From positions 62,001 through 126,000 of the forward strand of contig JAQSWQ010000018.1 of assembly GCA_029266525.1 (NCBI GenBank): DNA of 64,000 nucleotides, given 5' to 3'. Made by a program: the position numbers and the translations under genes. Numbering within the stretch: position 1 is the first letter of the stretch; each line of letters starts with the position of its first letter. The stretch comes from Microvirga sp. (lineage in GTDB: Bacteria > Pseudomonadota > Alphaproteobacteria > Rhizobiales > Beijerinckiaceae). Of this stretch, positions 34,118 to 43,587 are shown piece by piece. Below the pieces are notes generated by a model. It ran no database searches. It was not told the origin of the DNA and was given only the letters and a program-made list of their open reading frames with translations.

Positions 34118-36541
34118 TCAGCTCCGCAGCACCGCGCCGGTCTTCTTCGCGACCTCGCCTACGATCTTCTGCGACACCGCGTCGATCTCGGCATCCGTCA
34201 GCGTCTTCTCGGTCGGCTGCAGCGTGACCGCGATCGCGACCGACTTCTTGTCCGGGTCGATGCCCTGCCCCTCGTATATATCGAACACGTCGATGCCGGC
34301 GATGAGCTGACGCTCGGCGCCCTGTGCCGCGCGCAAGATGTCGGCGGCAGCGACATCGCGCGGAACCACGAAGGCGAAGTCGCGCGTGACCGGCTGGAGC
34401 TCGGACAAGGTCAGCTTCGGCTTGATCTTGGTCGGCCGGGGTTTCGGCGCGGGCAGTGCGTCGAGCGTGATCTCGAACCCGACGAGCGGACCCTTCAGGT
34501 CCAATGCGCGCAGGATCTTCGGATGGATCTCGCCGAAGGCGCCGATGCGGTTCTTGGGGCCGAACTGCAGCACCGCCGAGCGGCCGGGATGGAACCAGTC
34601 GGGCCCGCCCGGCACGACCTGCACGCCCGCGGTCGGCACGTTGAGCGCGGTGAGCAGCGCCATCGCGTCGGCTTTGGCATCGAAGGCGTCGACCGCAACC
34701 GCGCCGCCGTCCCAGTGGCGCCCGACGCCCTCAGGGCGCGCCGTGCCGCGCCGGACCGCGGCCGCCTTGATGGTCTGCCCTTCCGGCTCGTCGCTCTCGA
34801 AGCACTGGCCGACCTCGAACAACGCGACATCCGCGAAGGAGCGGTCGGCGTTGCGCTGCGCCGCCTTCAGAAGGCCCGGCAGGAGGCTCGGGCGCATGTC
34901 GGAGAGGTCGGAGGCAATGGGGTTCGCGAGCGCGAGCCGCCGGTCGCCGCCGCCGAAGAGCTCGGCCTCGTGCTTCGCGATGAATGACCAGGTGACGGCC
35001 TCGACGAGGCCGCGCGCCGCAAGGAGCCGCTTCGCGAGCCGCGTGCGCTTCTGGATCAGCGTGAGGATCGGCTTGACGACCGTGTCCTCCTCGCGCCGGA
35101 AAGGCTGCGGCGCGATGCGGTCGAGGCCGGCGATGCGGACGACCTCCTCGACGAGGTCGGCCTTGCCTTCGATGTCCGGTCGCCATGAGGGCGGGCGCAC
35201 TTCGGCGCGCTCGCCTGCGCCCTCGATTGCGAAGCCGAGCTCCTCGAGGATGGCGCGCGATTCCGGCCGCGGCAGGTCGAGGCCGGAGAGGCGCTTCACC
35301 TCGGCCCAGGGGAAGTCAATGATGCGGCCACGATCGGGGATCGCGCCGGCGACGAGCGCTTCGCTCGGCTCGCCGCCGCAGAACTCGGTCACCAGCCGGG
35401 TCGCGAGATCGAGGCCGGGCACGGTGAACGCCGGGTCGACGCCGCGCTCGAAGCGGTAGCGCGCATCGGTCTGGATGCCGAGCTTGCGGCCGGACTGCGC
35501 GATGTTGAGCGGGTCCCACAGCGCCGATTCGATCAGCACCTCGGTCGTGTTCTCGTCGCAGCCTGAATGCTCGCCGCCCATGATGCCGGCGATCGATTCA
35601 ACGCCGCTCTCGTCGGCGATGACGACGATCGAATCGTCGAGCGTGTAGGTGCGCCCGTCGAGCGCCAGCACCTCCTCGCCGTCGCGCGCGCGGCGCACGG
35701 TGAGGTTTCCCCTCACCTTGGCGGCGTCGAACACATGGAGGGGCCGGCCGCGGTCGTAGGTGACGTAGTTGGTGATGTCGACGAGCCCGTTGATCGGGCG
35801 CAGCCCGATGGCGGTGAGCCGCCGCTGCATCCAGGCGGGCGAAGGTCCGTTTTTCACGCCGCGCACGAGGCGGAGCGCGAAGGCTGGGCAGAGATGCTCG
35901 TCGCCCTTCCGGAAATCGAGCTTCACGGCGACCGGGCAGGGTCCGGAGCCCTTCACCGGCTGCACGGTGTCGTCCTTGAGCTTCCCGAGCCGCGCGGCGG
36001 CGAGGTCGCGCGCGATGCCGTGGACCGAGGTGCAGTCCGGCCGGTTCGGCGTGAGGTTGATCTCGATCACCGGATCGTCGAGCCCGGCATAGGCCGCGTA
36101 AGGAGTGCCGACCCGCGCGTCCTCGGGCAGGTCGATGATGCCTTCGTGGTTGTCGGAGAGCTCAAGCTCCATCTCGGAGACCAGCATGCCGCGGCTCTCG
36201 ACGCCGCGGATCGTGCCGACGCCGAGCGTCAGGTTTTTCCCAGGGATGAAGGCGCCGACGGGGGCGAACACGCCCTTCATGCCGGTGCGCGCGTTCGGCG
36301 CGCCGCACACGACCTGCACCGGCTCGCCCGCGCCGGTGTCGACGATGCACACGCGCAGCCGGTCGGCGTTCGGATGCTGCCGCGTCTCGATCACCCGCGC
36401 GACCGTGAAATCGGCAAAGCCCTTGGCCTTATCCGAGACCGCCTCGACCTCGAGCCCGACGCGCGTCAGCGTCTCGACGATCGCGTCGAGCGGCGTCTCG
36501 GTGTCGAGGTGCTCTTTCAGCCAGGAGAGGGTGAATTTCAT
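34118..36541 (-). CDS. pheT: phenylalanine--tRNA ligase beta subunit
   Basis: An 807-residue PheT, full length for bacteria. It begins [20 protein letters not shown], then the tRNA-binding EMAP-like domain (about 40-150), B3/B4 editing region, B5 and the C-terminal FDX-ACB domain ([14 protein letters not shown]). With PheS it forms the alpha2beta2 enzyme that charges tRNA-Phe. Its ATG overlaps the stop of the HEPN-like remnant (ATGA), and AAGAGG lies just upstream of the ATG. Confidence 0.95.
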   Translation of the reverse strand: MKFTLSWLKEHLDTETPLDAIVETLTRVGLEVEAVSDKAKGFADFTVARVIETRQHPNADRLRVCIVDTGAGEPVQVVCGAPNARTGMKGVFAPVGAFIPGKNLTLGVGTIRGVESRGMLVSEMELELSDNHEGIIDLPEDARVGTPYAAYAGLDDPVIEINLTPNRPDCTSVHGIARDLAAARLGKLKDDTVQPVKGSGPCPVAVKLDFRKGDEHLCPAFALRLVRGVKNGPSPAWMQRRLTAIGLRPINGLVDITNYVTYDRGRPLHVFDAAKVRGNLTVRRARDGEEVLALDGRTYTLDDSIVVIADESGVESIAGIMGGEHSGCDENTTEVLIESALWDPLNIAQSGRKLGIQTDARYRFERGVDPAFTVPGLDLATRLVTEFCGGEPSEALVAGAIPDRGRIIDFPWAEVKRLSGLDLPRPESRAILEELGFAIEGAGERAEVRPPSWRPDIEGKADLVEEVVRIAGLDRIAPQPFRREEDTVVKPILTLIQKRTRLAKRLLAARGLVEAVTWSFIAKHEAELFGGGDRRLALANPIASDLSDMRPSLLPGLLKAAQRNADRSFADVALFEVGQCFESDEPEGQTIKAAAVRRGTARPEGVGRHWDGGAVAVDAFDAKADAMALLTALNVPTAGVQVVPGGPDWFHPGRSAVLQFGPKNRIGAFGEIHPKILRALDLKGPLVGFEITLDALPAPKPRPTKIKPKLTLSELQPVTRDFAFVVPRDVAAADILRAAQGAERQLIAGIDVFDIYEGQGIDPDKKSVAIAVTLQPTEKTLTDAEIDAVSQKIVGEVAKKTGAVLRS

Positions 36542-36792
36542 GGCCTCTTTTCGCGTACAGGGTTTTTCGGATCAAAAAGCAGGAAGACCGCCAATCGACG
36601 CTCGTCTCCACCGAGTGTCCAGAGGCGAAACCCGTCGCCGCACACCTGACAAAGGGTGTGGAACACCGCGTAATAGGCCGTGCTGATCGACCGCCGCAGC
36701 GCCGCCTGCACGAAGATGGGGCGCCCTCGCTGCTTCAGCAGAACGTCGGCAACCTCAAGCAATCCGTCAGCAAGGGGATTCTTGCTAGGCAT
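36538..36792 (-). pseudogene. truncated HEPN-domain-like protein
   Basis: Eighty-four codons from ATG 36792. The first half (LADGLLEVADVLLK, then QAALRRSISTAYYAVFHTLC) matches the N-terminal helices of HEPN-domain proteins. After VCGD the sequence loses likeness, and the second half, including the R...H catalytic motif of active HEPN RNases, is missing. The start overlaps the preceding small gene by eight bases and the stop overlaps pheT by four, so translation may still couple into pheT. Likely a degenerate insert, or a short ORF kept for coupling. Confidence 0.55.
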
Positions 36793-37090
36793 GTTCGCGG
36801 AAGTCGTCAGCGTCGACGGCCGGCTCCTCGCCTTCCACGTTGAAGCGAAGATAAGGGAACCGCTCCTCACCTCGCGCGAGCAGCTTGTCTCGCAACGCGC
36901 TCAATGCATTGACGACGACCTCCCCATTGTCCAGGTGCGCGCCTGCCTTGAACCGCGCCGTAACCATCAAGGCAGGCTCGCCGTCTTGATCGACATCGTC
37001 CATCACCTGGGCGCGTTCGAATCCGGAGGGCCCGAGAGTTGCCCGAAGTACCTCATCCGCGATGCCAGTGATTTCCGCGTTCGTCAGCAT
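36785..37090 (-). CDS. hypothetical protein paired with HEPN remnant
   Basis: A 101-residue acidic cytosolic protein beginning MLTNAEITGIADEVLRATLG, with DVDQDGEPALMVTARFKAG and ALRDKLLARGEERFPYLRF. I recall similar proteins encoded immediately before HEPN-domain genes, as here, which suggests a two-gene cassette. It starts ten bases after the pheS stop. Whether the pair is a toxin-antitoxin-like module is not established; no nucleotidyltransferase motif is present. Confidence 0.6.
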   Translation of the reverse strand: MLTNAEITGIADEVLRATLGPSGFERAQVMDDVDQDGEPALMVTARFKAGAHLDNGEVVVNALSALRDKLLARGEERFPYLRFNVEGEEPAVDADDFREHA

Positions 37091-37100
37091 GTCGCTTCTC

Positions 37101-38183
37101 CTACGATGTGAGCCCGCCGACGAGGCTCGGCAAATCGAGCGGCCTGAACCCGTAGTGCTCGAGCCAGCGCACGTCCGCCTCGAAGAACGGTCGCAAATCC
37201 GGCATGCCGTATTTCAGCATGGCGATGCGGTCGATCCCCATGCCCCAGGCAAAGCCCTGGTAGACGTCGGGGTCGAGCTTGCAATTCTCGAGCACGTTCG
37301 GATGCACCATCCCGCAGCCGAGGATCTCGAGCCAGTCGTCGCCCTCGCCGAAGCGGATCTCTCCCCCTTTGCGCAAGCACTGGATGTCGACCTCGGCCGA
37401 GGGCTCGGTGAACGGGAAGAAGGAGGGACGGAAGCGCATCTTCACGCTCTCGACCTCGAAGAACGCCTTGCAGAACTCCTCCAGGATCCACTTCATATGC
37501 GCGATGTTGGCGTGCCGGTCGATGACGAGCCCCTCGACCTGATGGAACATCGGCGTGTGGGTCTGGTCCGAGTCGTGGCGGTAGGTGCGGCCCGGGCAGA
37601 TCACGCGGATCGGCGGCGCCTTCGAGAGCATGGTGCGGATCTGCACCGGCGACGTGTGGGTGCGCAGCACTTTGCGCTCCCCCTTTTGGTCCGGCTTCAG
37701 GAAGAAGGTGTCGTGCATCTCGCGGGCCGGGTGCCCGGGCGGGAAGTTGAGGGCCGTGAAGTTGTAGAAGTCGGTCTCGATGTCGGGACCTTCCGCGACC
37801 GAGAAGCCCATGTCGGCGAAGATCGCGGTGAGCTCGTCCATGACCTGGCTGATCGGATGGATGCGCCCGCGCGTCTCCGGCCCCTCGCGCACCGGCAAGG
37901 TGACGTCGATGCGCTCGGCTTGAAGGCGCCGCTCGAGCGCGGCCTCGGCGAGCGCCTCCTTGCGGTTCGCGATCGCGCCGTGGACCTTGTCGCGCAATCC
38001 ATTGATGAGCGGGCCCTTGGCCTTGCGCTCCTCGGGGGACATGGCGCCCAGCGTCTTGAGAAGCTCCGAGACGGCGCCCTTCTTGCCGAGCGCCGAGACG
38101 CGCACGGATTCGAGCGCCGCCTCGTCAGGCGCGGCGTCGACTTGGCCGAGCAGGTCGCTTTCCAATGTTGCGAGGTCGTTCAT
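37101..38183 (-). CDS. pheS: phenylalanine--tRNA ligase alpha subunit
   Basis: A 360-residue class II synthetase subunit carrying the catalytic site: helical N-terminus, then [49 protein letters not shown], and motif 3 [20 protein letters not shown]. It works with PheT. ATG 38183 gives [15 protein letters not shown]; a longer upstream frame is rejected. It lies downstream of rplT, as often seen, but is separated from pheT by two small genes. Confidence 0.95.
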   Translation of the reverse strand: MNDLATLESDLLGQVDAAPDEAALESVRVSALGKKGAVSELLKTLGAMSPEERKAKGPLINGLRDKVHGAIANRKEALAEAALERRLQAERIDVTLPVREGPETRGRIHPISQVMDELTAIFADMGFSVAEGPDIETDFYNFTALNFPPGHPAREMHDTFFLKPDQKGERKVLRTHTSPVQIRTMLSKAPPIRVICPGRTYRHDSDQTHTPMFHQVEGLVIDRHANIAHMKWILEEFCKAFFEVESVKMRFRPSFFPFTEPSAEVDIQCLRKGGEIRFGEGDDWLEILGCGMVHPNVLENCKLDPDVYQGFAWGMGIDRIAMLKYGMPDLRPFFEADVRWLEHYGFRPLDLPSLVGGLTS

Positions 38184-38341
38184 CGCTGATCTTGAGCCTT
38201 GGCGAGGTTCTTTCCGTCGGGGCCCAGGACCCGTCAAGCGTTTCGGGGGCGCAAGAGGACGCGCGGCGGCTCAGGACGAACCGCCGGACGGGCAGACCTC
38301 GGGAGGTGGACGGCGGCGCTGGAGTGCTGCCCGTGTATCCG

Positions 38342-38716
38342 TTATGCCGCAGCGGCGAGTACCGGCGCCGACGCCTTGGCGCGCTCCACGTAAGCGGCGA
38401 AAGCCGCCGGCTCGTGGATCGCCATCTCGGACAAGACCTTGCGATCGACCTCGATCCCGGCCTTGCCGAGGCCGTCGATAAATCGCGAATAGGTCAGGCC
38501 GTGCTCGCGCACCGCGGCGTTGAGGCGCTGGATCCACAGCGCCCGGAAGGTGCGCTTCTTGTTCTTGCGGTCGCGATAGGCGTACTGCATCGACCGGTCG
38601 ACCGCGGCCTTGGCGGCCCGGATCGTGTTCTTGCGCCGGCCGTGGAAGCCCTTGGCGGCCTTGAGGGTTTTCTTGTGCTTGGCGTGGCTCGTGACGCCCC
38701 GTTTGACGCGGGCCAT
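38342..38716 (-). CDS. rplT: 50S ribosomal protein L20
   Basis: A 124-residue L20: [40 protein letters not shown], then the conserved [20 protein letters not shown]. It binds 23S rRNA early in 50S assembly and represses its own operon in many bacteria. It lies 54 bases downstream of rpmI. The gap to pheS is about 158 bases with no obvious terminator. Confidence 0.97.
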   Translation of the reverse strand: MARVKRGVTSHAKHKKTLKAAKGFHGRRKNTIRAAKAAVDRSMQYAYRDRKNKKRTFRALWIQRLNAAVREHGLTYSRFIDGLGKAGIEVDRKVLSEMAIHEPAAFAAYVERAKASAPVLAAAA

Positions 38717-38770
38717 GGCTGATCTCCTTCAGAAGCTGGCAGAATCTCGTAAAAGCTCGCGGGAAGCGCT

Positions 38771-38971
38771 TCAGCCGTTCGGCAGGAAGTACTTCTTGAC
38801 GTTGTCGGCGTCCGTCTTGAACAGGGTCGCCGTGCCGCGCAGGTTCCGGATCTGCTTGTTCGTCCGCTTGATCATGCCGTGCTGCTTGCCGCGCTGGGCA
38901 TAGAGCACCTTGCCGGTGCCGGTGATCTTGAAGCGCTTTTTCGCGCCCGACTTGGTCTTGAGCTTGGGCAT
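38771..38971 (-). CDS. rpmI: 50S ribosomal protein L35
   Basis: A 66-residue basic L35: [20 protein letters not shown], then [19 protein letters not shown]. The longer frame upstream is rejected because ATG 38971 gives the standard start and has AGGAGA upstream. It pairs with rplT. The usual infC neighbour lies further upstream, separated by an aldolase gene and a terminator. Confidence 0.97.
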   Translation of the reverse strand: MPKLKTKSGAKKRFKITGTGKVLYAQRGKQHGMIKRTNKQIRNLRGTATLFKTDADNVKKYFLPNG

Positions 38972-39092
38972 TTGGCTCTCCTGAACGAGCCCCTGCTCCG
39001 GGCTCACGCCCGACGCGGCTCGCATGCTTGCTGTTGAGCAAAGCGAACCGCCACGGCAGCCCTAACGGCCGGGCGGTTCGATGAAGGCGGGG

Positions 39093-39121
39093 TATATGGC
39101 AGAGCGAGTGAAAAAGCGCAA
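39093..39121 (-). promoter_or_regulatory. candidate promoter of rpmI-rplT
   Basis: On the minus strand TTGCGC (39121-39116) and CATATA (39098-39093) are separated by 17 bases, about 120 bases upstream of rpmI. The presence of an own promoter fits the separation of rpmI from infC here. Confidence 0.4.
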
Positions 39122-39153
39122 CAATAGTCGCAGCATTCGACAGCCGCCGGGAC

Positions 39154-39873
39154 CTACAGCCCCTCCACCCGCATCAGCGCCTCGAAGTGCTTGTCGGCCT
39201 GGAACTCGATCACCTGCATGTATTGTTGCGCGGTCTCGCGGAGCGCCTGATCGGGGATGAGCTTGAGCGGGCGGCCGGTCGATAGGGCGAGCACCTGCTG
39301 GCGGCAGGCGCGCTCGAGGTAGTAGAGCTCGTCGAAGGCGAGCGCGACCGAGGGGGCGCCAATGGTCACGCCGTGGTGCTCCAAGAAGATCACGTCGGCG
39401 TGGGGGTTGTCCTTCTGGGCCTTGGCGAGGCGCTCGCCCTCGGCCTCGTCGAGGGCGACCCCGCCGAAGCCCTGATAGGCCACGCGCCCGTAGAAGCGGG
39501 CCGCGGTCTGGTGCGCCATCTCGAGCCGGCCGCCTTCGATCATGGTGAGGCTCGTGGCGTATGGCATGTGGACGTGGAAGATCGCCCGGTGGCGCGGGTT
39601 GGCGCGGTGTCCCGCGATGTGGATGTTGCGCGCCGTCGCCTCGACCTCGCCCTCGCCTTCCAGCACTTGCCCGGCGCCGTCGATCAGGAGGAGGTCGCCG
39701 GGGCGCATCTGCGACCAATGGATGCCGTAGGGGTTGATCAGGTAGCGCTCGTCCCTGCCTGACAGCGCGACCGAGAAATGGTTGCAGATGCCCTCGTTGA
39801 GGTCGTGCTTCGCGGCGAGCCGCAGCGCGGCGGCGAGTTCGCGGCGGACGGTTTCAGGGTTCGTCTGCATCAT
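39154..39873 (-). CDS. class II aldolase/adducin family protein
   Basis: A 239-residue zinc-dependent aldolase-fold protein: KHDLNEGICNHFSVALSG, the zinc His pair in FHVHMPYATSLTMIE, and FLEHHGVTIGAPSVALAF. Members act as fuculose-type aldolases, epimerases or decarboxylases; the substrate is not clear here. It stands between the infC terminator and rpmI, interrupting the usual infC-rpmI-rplT order. Two adjacent ATGs (39873, 39870) are possible starts. Confidence 0.88.
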   Translation of the reverse strand: MMQTNPETVRRELAAALRLAAKHDLNEGICNHFSVALSGRDERYLINPYGIHWSQMRPGDLLLIDGAGQVLEGEGEVEATARNIHIAGHRANPRHRAIFHVHMPYATSLTMIEGGRLEMAHQTAARFYGRVAYQGFGGVALDEAEGERLAKAQKDNPHADVIFLEHHGVTIGAPSVALAFDELYYLERACRQQVLALSTGRPLKLIPDQALRETAQQYMQVIEFQADKHFEALMRVEGL

Positions 39874-39929
39874 GGTCCTGTCGAAATTGAGAGCGCGGGG
39901 AAACTAGCGGCGCGTCTCCAAAAAGCAAA

Positions 39930-39949
39930 AGGCCGCCCGGTGGCGGCCT
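39930..39949 (-). terminator. Rho-independent terminator after infC
   Basis: On the minus strand AGGCCGCC-ACCG-GGCGGCCT forms a perfect 8-bp stem followed by TTTTGCTTTTT, starting 22 bases after the infC stop. Confidence 0.85.
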
Positions 39950-39971
39950 CCGACTCGCTCGATGCTTGCGA

Positions 39972-40514
39972 TTACCGCGGCGCGAGGATCATGATCATCT
40001 GGCGGCCTTCCATCATAGGCTCGCTCTCGACCTTGGCGAGGGTCGCGGTGTCGGCCTTGACGCGCTCGAGCAGCCTCACGCCGAGGTCGGTGTGCGCCAT
40101 CTCGCGGCCGCGGAAGCGCAGCGTGACCTTGACCTTGTCGCCCTCCTCGAAGAAGCGCTGCACGGCCTTCATCTTCACGTCGTAGTCGTGCCGGTCGATG
40201 CCGGGCCTGAGCTTGATTTCCTTGACCTCGACGGTCTTCTGCTTCTTGCGCGCCTCGGCCTGCTTCTTCTGCTCGTTGAAGCGAAACTTGCCGTAGTCGA
40301 GGATCTTGGCAACGGGGGGCGTGGAGTTCGGCGCGATTTCGACAAGATCGAGGCCGGCTTCCTCGGCGATCTTCAGAGCGTCGAAGAAGGGCACGACGCC
40401 CTTGTTCTGTCCGTCCTGGTCGATGAGCTGAACTTCGCGGACGCCGCGAATGTCCCGGTTGGCGCGCGGCCCTTCCTTCTGCGGGACCGGCATGGCTCTC
40501 ATGGGTCGACGAAT
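39972..40514 (-). CDS. infC: translation initiation factor IF-3
   Basis: A 180-residue IF-3: [48 protein letters not shown], then [20 protein letters not shown] and [14 protein letters not shown]. The start is taken as AUU at 40514-40512 (read IRRPMRA), because GAGGAG lies eight bases before it and Hyphomicrobiales IF-3 proteins usually begin at this RRP segment. The first ATG (40502) has no Shine-Dalgarno site at a workable distance. AUU is the rare start that lets IF-3 control its own synthesis in E. coli. Confidence 0.93.
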   Translation of the reverse strand: MRRPMRAMPVPQKEGPRANRDIRGVREVQLIDQDGQNKGVVPFFDALKIAEEAGLDLVEIAPNSTPPVAKILDYGKFRFNEQKKQAEARKKQKTVEVKEIKLRPGIDRHDYDVKMKAVQRFFEEGDKVKVTLRFRGREMAHTDLGVRLLERVKADTATLAKVESEPMMEGRQMIMILAPR

Positions 40515-40636
40515 GGCTGTGCTCTCCTCTTCAATGGCTAAGCGGCGGTTGGACGACCCGCCAACGCGGGTGCCTCGCACCGCCGACCGCCGAACTACGC
40601 TGACGCTCGCGACAATTCGCAGAAACGCCTGTCAAG

Positions 40637-41881
40637 TCAACTCGCGGGCGCCTTCGCGCGGACCTCGAGAAGGCTGATGTAGACATCGAGCGTGTCTTCC
40701 ACCATGCGCTCGAGCGAGAAATGCCGCTCGACATGAAGGCGCGCCCGCGTCGCCATGGCCTCGCGGGCGCTTGCACCCATGGCGAGCGCCGCCGCGAGCG
40801 CTTGGCTGAGCGCCGCGGCATCGCCCGCCGGCACGCGCCAGCCGGTGCGCTCCTGCGCCGAGACCTCGGGCGGCGTGAGCACGGTCTCGGGCACGGCGCC
40901 GAGGTCGCTTACCACCACCGGCGCGCCCATCGCCTGCGCCTCGACCGCCGAGCGCCCGAATGCCTCGGGCTCGGTCGAGGGTACCGTGACCACGGAGGCT
41001 GCAAGGAAGGCAGCCGGCATGTCCTCGCAATGGCCGACCCGACGGACCACGCCCGTGAGCCCGTTGCTCTCGATGAGCTGGTCGAGCTCGCGGACGTAAG
41101 AATCGCGGCCCTGCGCATCGCCGGCAAGAACGAACGCCACGTCGGCGAGCCCCTCGCCGTTGAGCTTCCCGGCGGCCTCGATCAACACCTTCTGGCCCTT
41201 CCAGCCGGTGAGCCGGGCGGCAAGCAGCACGATGCGCTCGTGCGGAGCGACCCCCCAGGCCTTGCGCAGCGCCTCGACCCGGTCCGGCCCTACCGCCGAG
41301 GGCGAGAACTTCGCGAAATCGGTGCCGCGGTGGATAACCCGGATGCGCTCGGAAGCTTGCGGAGAGAGTGAGCGGACGAGCCCCGCCGTGTAGTGGGAGT
41401 TCGCGATCACCGCATCGCCGCGCGTCATCACCGAGTTGTAGAGGATTTTGACCGAGGAACCGCCGGCGTAGCTGCCGTGAAAGGTCGTGACGAAAGGCAG
41501 GTTCAAGGCCCTCGCCGCGCCGAGCCCGACCCAGGCCGGCGCCCGCGAGCGGGCATGGATCAGCGCCACGCCCTCATCAAGGCAGAGCTTCGCAAGGCAC
41601 CGAACGTTGTAGAGCATGCCGAGCGGGTTCTTGCTGCCGGCCGGGAACGGCGCCCAGATGCCGCCCTTCGCCTGGAGCTCCCCGACGAGCCGCCCGCCTT
41701 CGGTTGCGACGACCGCGCGGGCGCCGACCTTGGCAAGCCCGGCCGCGATATCGACCGCGGTTCGCTCGGCCCCGCCGGCTTCGAGTTCCGGGATGATCTG
41801 AAGAATCGTGCGGCCGCTCAGGGGGTGAAAGCCCGTCCGCGGGAAGCTCAGGCCGCCGACCGGTCGCGCCACCATGTTCAC
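40637..41881 (-). CDS. GT4 family glycosyltransferase
   Basis: A 414-residue GT-B-fold transferase. ILQIIPELEAGGAERTAVDI is the donor-side start of many family 4 enzymes; LIHARSRAPAWVGLGAAR, VIHRGTDFAKFSP, LLAARLTGWKGQKVLIEAA and the EX7E-type end TEPEAFGRSAVEAQAMGAP follow. It probably transfers a sugar to a cell-surface glycolipid or polysaccharide. ATG 41875 (MVARPVGG) is an alternative start. It diverges from the hydrolase gene at 41954. Confidence 0.88.
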   Translation of the reverse strand: MNMVARPVGGLSFPRTGFHPLSGRTILQIIPELEAGGAERTAVDIAAGLAKVGARAVVATEGGRLVGELQAKGGIWAPFPAGSKNPLGMLYNVRCLAKLCLDEGVALIHARSRAPAWVGLGAARALNLPFVTTFHGSYAGGSSVKILYNSVMTRGDAVIANSHYTAGLVRSLSPQASERIRVIHRGTDFAKFSPSAVGPDRVEALRKAWGVAPHERIVLLAARLTGWKGQKVLIEAAGKLNGEGLADVAFVLAGDAQGRDSYVRELDQLIESNGLTGVVRRVGHCEDMPAAFLAASVVTVPSTEPEAFGRSAVEAQAMGAPVVVSDLGAVPETVLTPPEVSAQERTGWRVPAGDAAALSQALAAALAMGASAREAMATRARLHVERHFSLERMVEDTLDVYISLLEVRAKAPAS

Positions 41882-41953
41882 CGGTATATGAGCCTTCTCG
41901 ACCGAATCATGGCCTCAAGGGTTCAAGGGACGGGGTTTAGGAAGCGTTAACCA

Positions 41954-42751
41954 ATGCCGCAGTTCCTCGATGTCGGCACCGGCCCGGAGGCGCGGCGCAT
42001 CGCCGTGCGGGTGCGCCAGGGCGCCGGCCCGCGGGTCGTATGGCTCGGCGGGTTCCGCTCCGACATGCGCTCGACCAAAGCCGAGGCACTCGATGCCTGG
42101 GCCGCGCAGAGGGGCCGCGCCTTCCTGCGCTTCGACTATTCGGGACACGGCGAGTCGACCGGCAAGTTCGAGGAGAGCACCATCTCGCGCTGGCTCGAGG
42201 ACACGCTCGCGGTGCTCGACGGCTTCATCACGGAGCCTCCGATCCTGGTCGGCTCGTCGATGGGAGGCTGGCTCGCGCTGCTTGCAACCCGCGAGCTTCT
42301 GCGGCGCCGGTCGGAGCGCGCCCCGGCCGGCATGGTGCTGATCGCGCCTGCGGTCGATTTCACCGAACGGCTTATGTGGAAAGAGTTCCCGGCGGACGTT
42401 CGACGCGCGATCGAGACCAAGGGAGTGTACCTGCGCCCTTCGATCTATTCCGACGACCCCTATCCGATCACGCGCGACCTCATTGAGGACGGGCGCAAGC
42501 ACCTCCTGTTCGGCGAGACGATCCGCACCGGCTGTCCGGTCCACATCCTGCAGGGAATGCAGGACCCGGACGTACCGTGGCGGCACGCCATGGAGCTCGT
42601 CGAGCATCTGCCGGGGGACAACGTCTCGCTGACGCTCGTCAAGGACGGCGATCACCGGCTCTCGCGGCCGGAAGACCTCGACCGCCTGATCGCGGCGGTC
42701 GAAGGCGTCGTGCCGGAGAAGGAGCAGGAGCGGCAGCCGAAGCTGCTCTAG
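41954..42751 (+). CDS. alpha/beta hydrolase
   Basis: A 265-residue cytosolic serine hydrolase. The nucleophile elbow is GSSMGGWLA, the acid is in MQDPDVPW and the His in GDHRLSRPED; FDYSGHGESTGKFEE is typical of the group that includes ABHD10-like thioesterases. Substrate unknown. The stop overlaps the convergent DUF1150 gene by four bases. Confidence 0.87.
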   Translation: MPQFLDVGTGPEARRIAVRVRQGAGPRVVWLGGFRSDMRSTKAEALDAWAAQRGRAFLRFDYSGHGESTGKFEESTISRWLEDTLAVLDGFITEPPILVGSSMGGWLALLATRELLRRRSERAPAGMVLIAPAVDFTERLMWKEFPADVRRAIETKGVYLRPSIYSDDPYPITRDLIEDGRKHLLFGETIRTGCPVHILQGMQDPDVPWRHAMELVEHLPGDNVSLTLVKDGDHRLSRPEDLDRLIAAVEGVVPEKEQERQPKLL

Positions 42752-43008
42752 TGAAGCCCCACCGTCTGCAAGTCGTGCGCCCAGGCGTTGGCGAGCGCTG
42801 CGTCGCGCGAGTCGGTCAGGAGGATCGGCGTTCCGCTTGCCGAGAGCAGCGCGAACAGCTTCAGCCCGGGCTGCATCTGCGGCGCCTGCGGAAAGAGCTC
42901 GCGTACCTCGTCCGACTGCATCGGCTTCACATAGGCGACCTGCCCCTCTCCCAGAGCGGCGAGATCGGCGGCGTCGATGGCAAAGGTCTTCGTCTCTTGT
43001 TCGGTCAT
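42748..43008 (-). CDS. DUF1150 family protein
   Basis: An 86-residue protein matching DUF1150: AALGEGQVAYVKPMQSDEV, then LKLFALLSASGTPILLTDSR and ALANAWAHDLQTVGLH. DUF1150 genes regularly follow a small heat-shock gene in Alphaproteobacteria, as here, so it probably belongs to the heat-shock response. ATG 43008 with GAGGAGGGA upstream is chosen over a longer frame. It lies 34 bases after the hsp20 stop. Confidence 0.88.
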   Translation of the reverse strand: MTEQETKTFAIDAADLAALGEGQVAYVKPMQSDEVRELFPQAPQMQPGLKLFALLSASGTPILLTDSRDAALANAWAHDLQTVGLH

Positions 43009-43042
43009 TGGCTCCCTCCTCAAGCGGAGCAGGTTCGTCGGT

Positions 43043-43471
43043 CTAGTCACGGGCGGCGATGTCGATCTTCCGCACGATGCGCTCGGGCTCTGGCCGGGCG
43101 AGGTCGATCGACAAAAGGCCGTTCGACAGATCGGCGCCGAGCACCTCCATGCCGTCGGCGAGAAGGAAGGCCCGCTGGAACTGCCGGGCGGCGATGCCGC
43201 GATGCAGGAACTGCCTCGCCTTGTCCTCTCCCTGCCGTCCCCGGATCACGAGCTGGCTCTCCTCCAGCGTGATCTCGAGCTGGTCCTGCGTGAAGCCGGC
43301 GACCGCGAGCGTGATGCGCAGGCGTTCCGGATCCCGCTCGGTGCGGGGCAGACGCTCGATGTTGTAGGGAGGATAGCCGTCGCTTGCGGCCTTCGAGACC
43401 CGATCGAGCGCCTGCTCGATCTCGTCGAAGCCCAACAGGAACGGATGCCCGAACGGCGACTGACGCGACAT
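43043..43471 (-). CDS. small heat-shock protein, Hsp20 (IbpA-like)
   Basis: A 142-residue alpha-crystallin-domain chaperone that holds unfolding proteins in soluble complexes. PFLLGFDEIEQALDRV at the N-terminus, YPPYNIERLP, then ITLAVAGFTQDQLEITLEES, LHRGIAARQFQRAFLLADGM and LLSIDLARPEPER. An RpoH-like promoter and a leader that hides the ribosome site lie upstream. Confidence 0.93.
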   Translation of the reverse strand: MSRQSPFGHPFLLGFDEIEQALDRVSKAASDGYPPYNIERLPRTERDPERLRITLAVAGFTQDQLEITLEESQLVIRGRQGEDKARQFLHRGIAARQFQRAFLLADGMEVLGADLSNGLLSIDLARPEPERIVRKIDIAARD

Positions 43472-43558
43472 GGTCGAAGCCCTCTGTGAAGGCGCTCCGG
43501 GGTGGATCGGGCCCGCGGCTGCGGCGCCCTTCGCGGCGGAAACCCGCCGCTCAAGCGA
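43472..43558 (-). promoter_or_regulatory. hsp20 leader, candidate RNA thermometer
   Basis: On the minus strand the leader holds a perfect hairpin GCGGCGG-GTTT-CCGCCGC (43550-43533) and, next to the start codon, CCTTC-ACA-GAGGG (43492-43480), in which the Shine-Dalgarno GAGGG pairs with CCTTC through one G-T pair. ROSE-type leaders of rhizobial small heat-shock genes hide the ribosome site in the same way. No ROSE consensus was verified. Confidence 0.4.
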
Positions 43559-43587
43559 ATATGGAGCCCGGCCAGGGTTGCATCAAG
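43559..43587 (-). promoter_or_regulatory. candidate RpoH promoter of hsp20
   Basis: On the minus strand CTTGAT (43587-43582) and CCATAT (43564-43559) with 17 bases between resemble the sigma-32 pattern CCTTGAA...CCCCATNT. The site overlaps the end of the upstream sensor kinase gene. Confidence 0.45.

Noticed and set aside
40500-40502. infC start at the first ATG
   Set aside because: No Shine-Dalgarno site lies at workable distance, while the ATT twelve bases upstream has a strong one.
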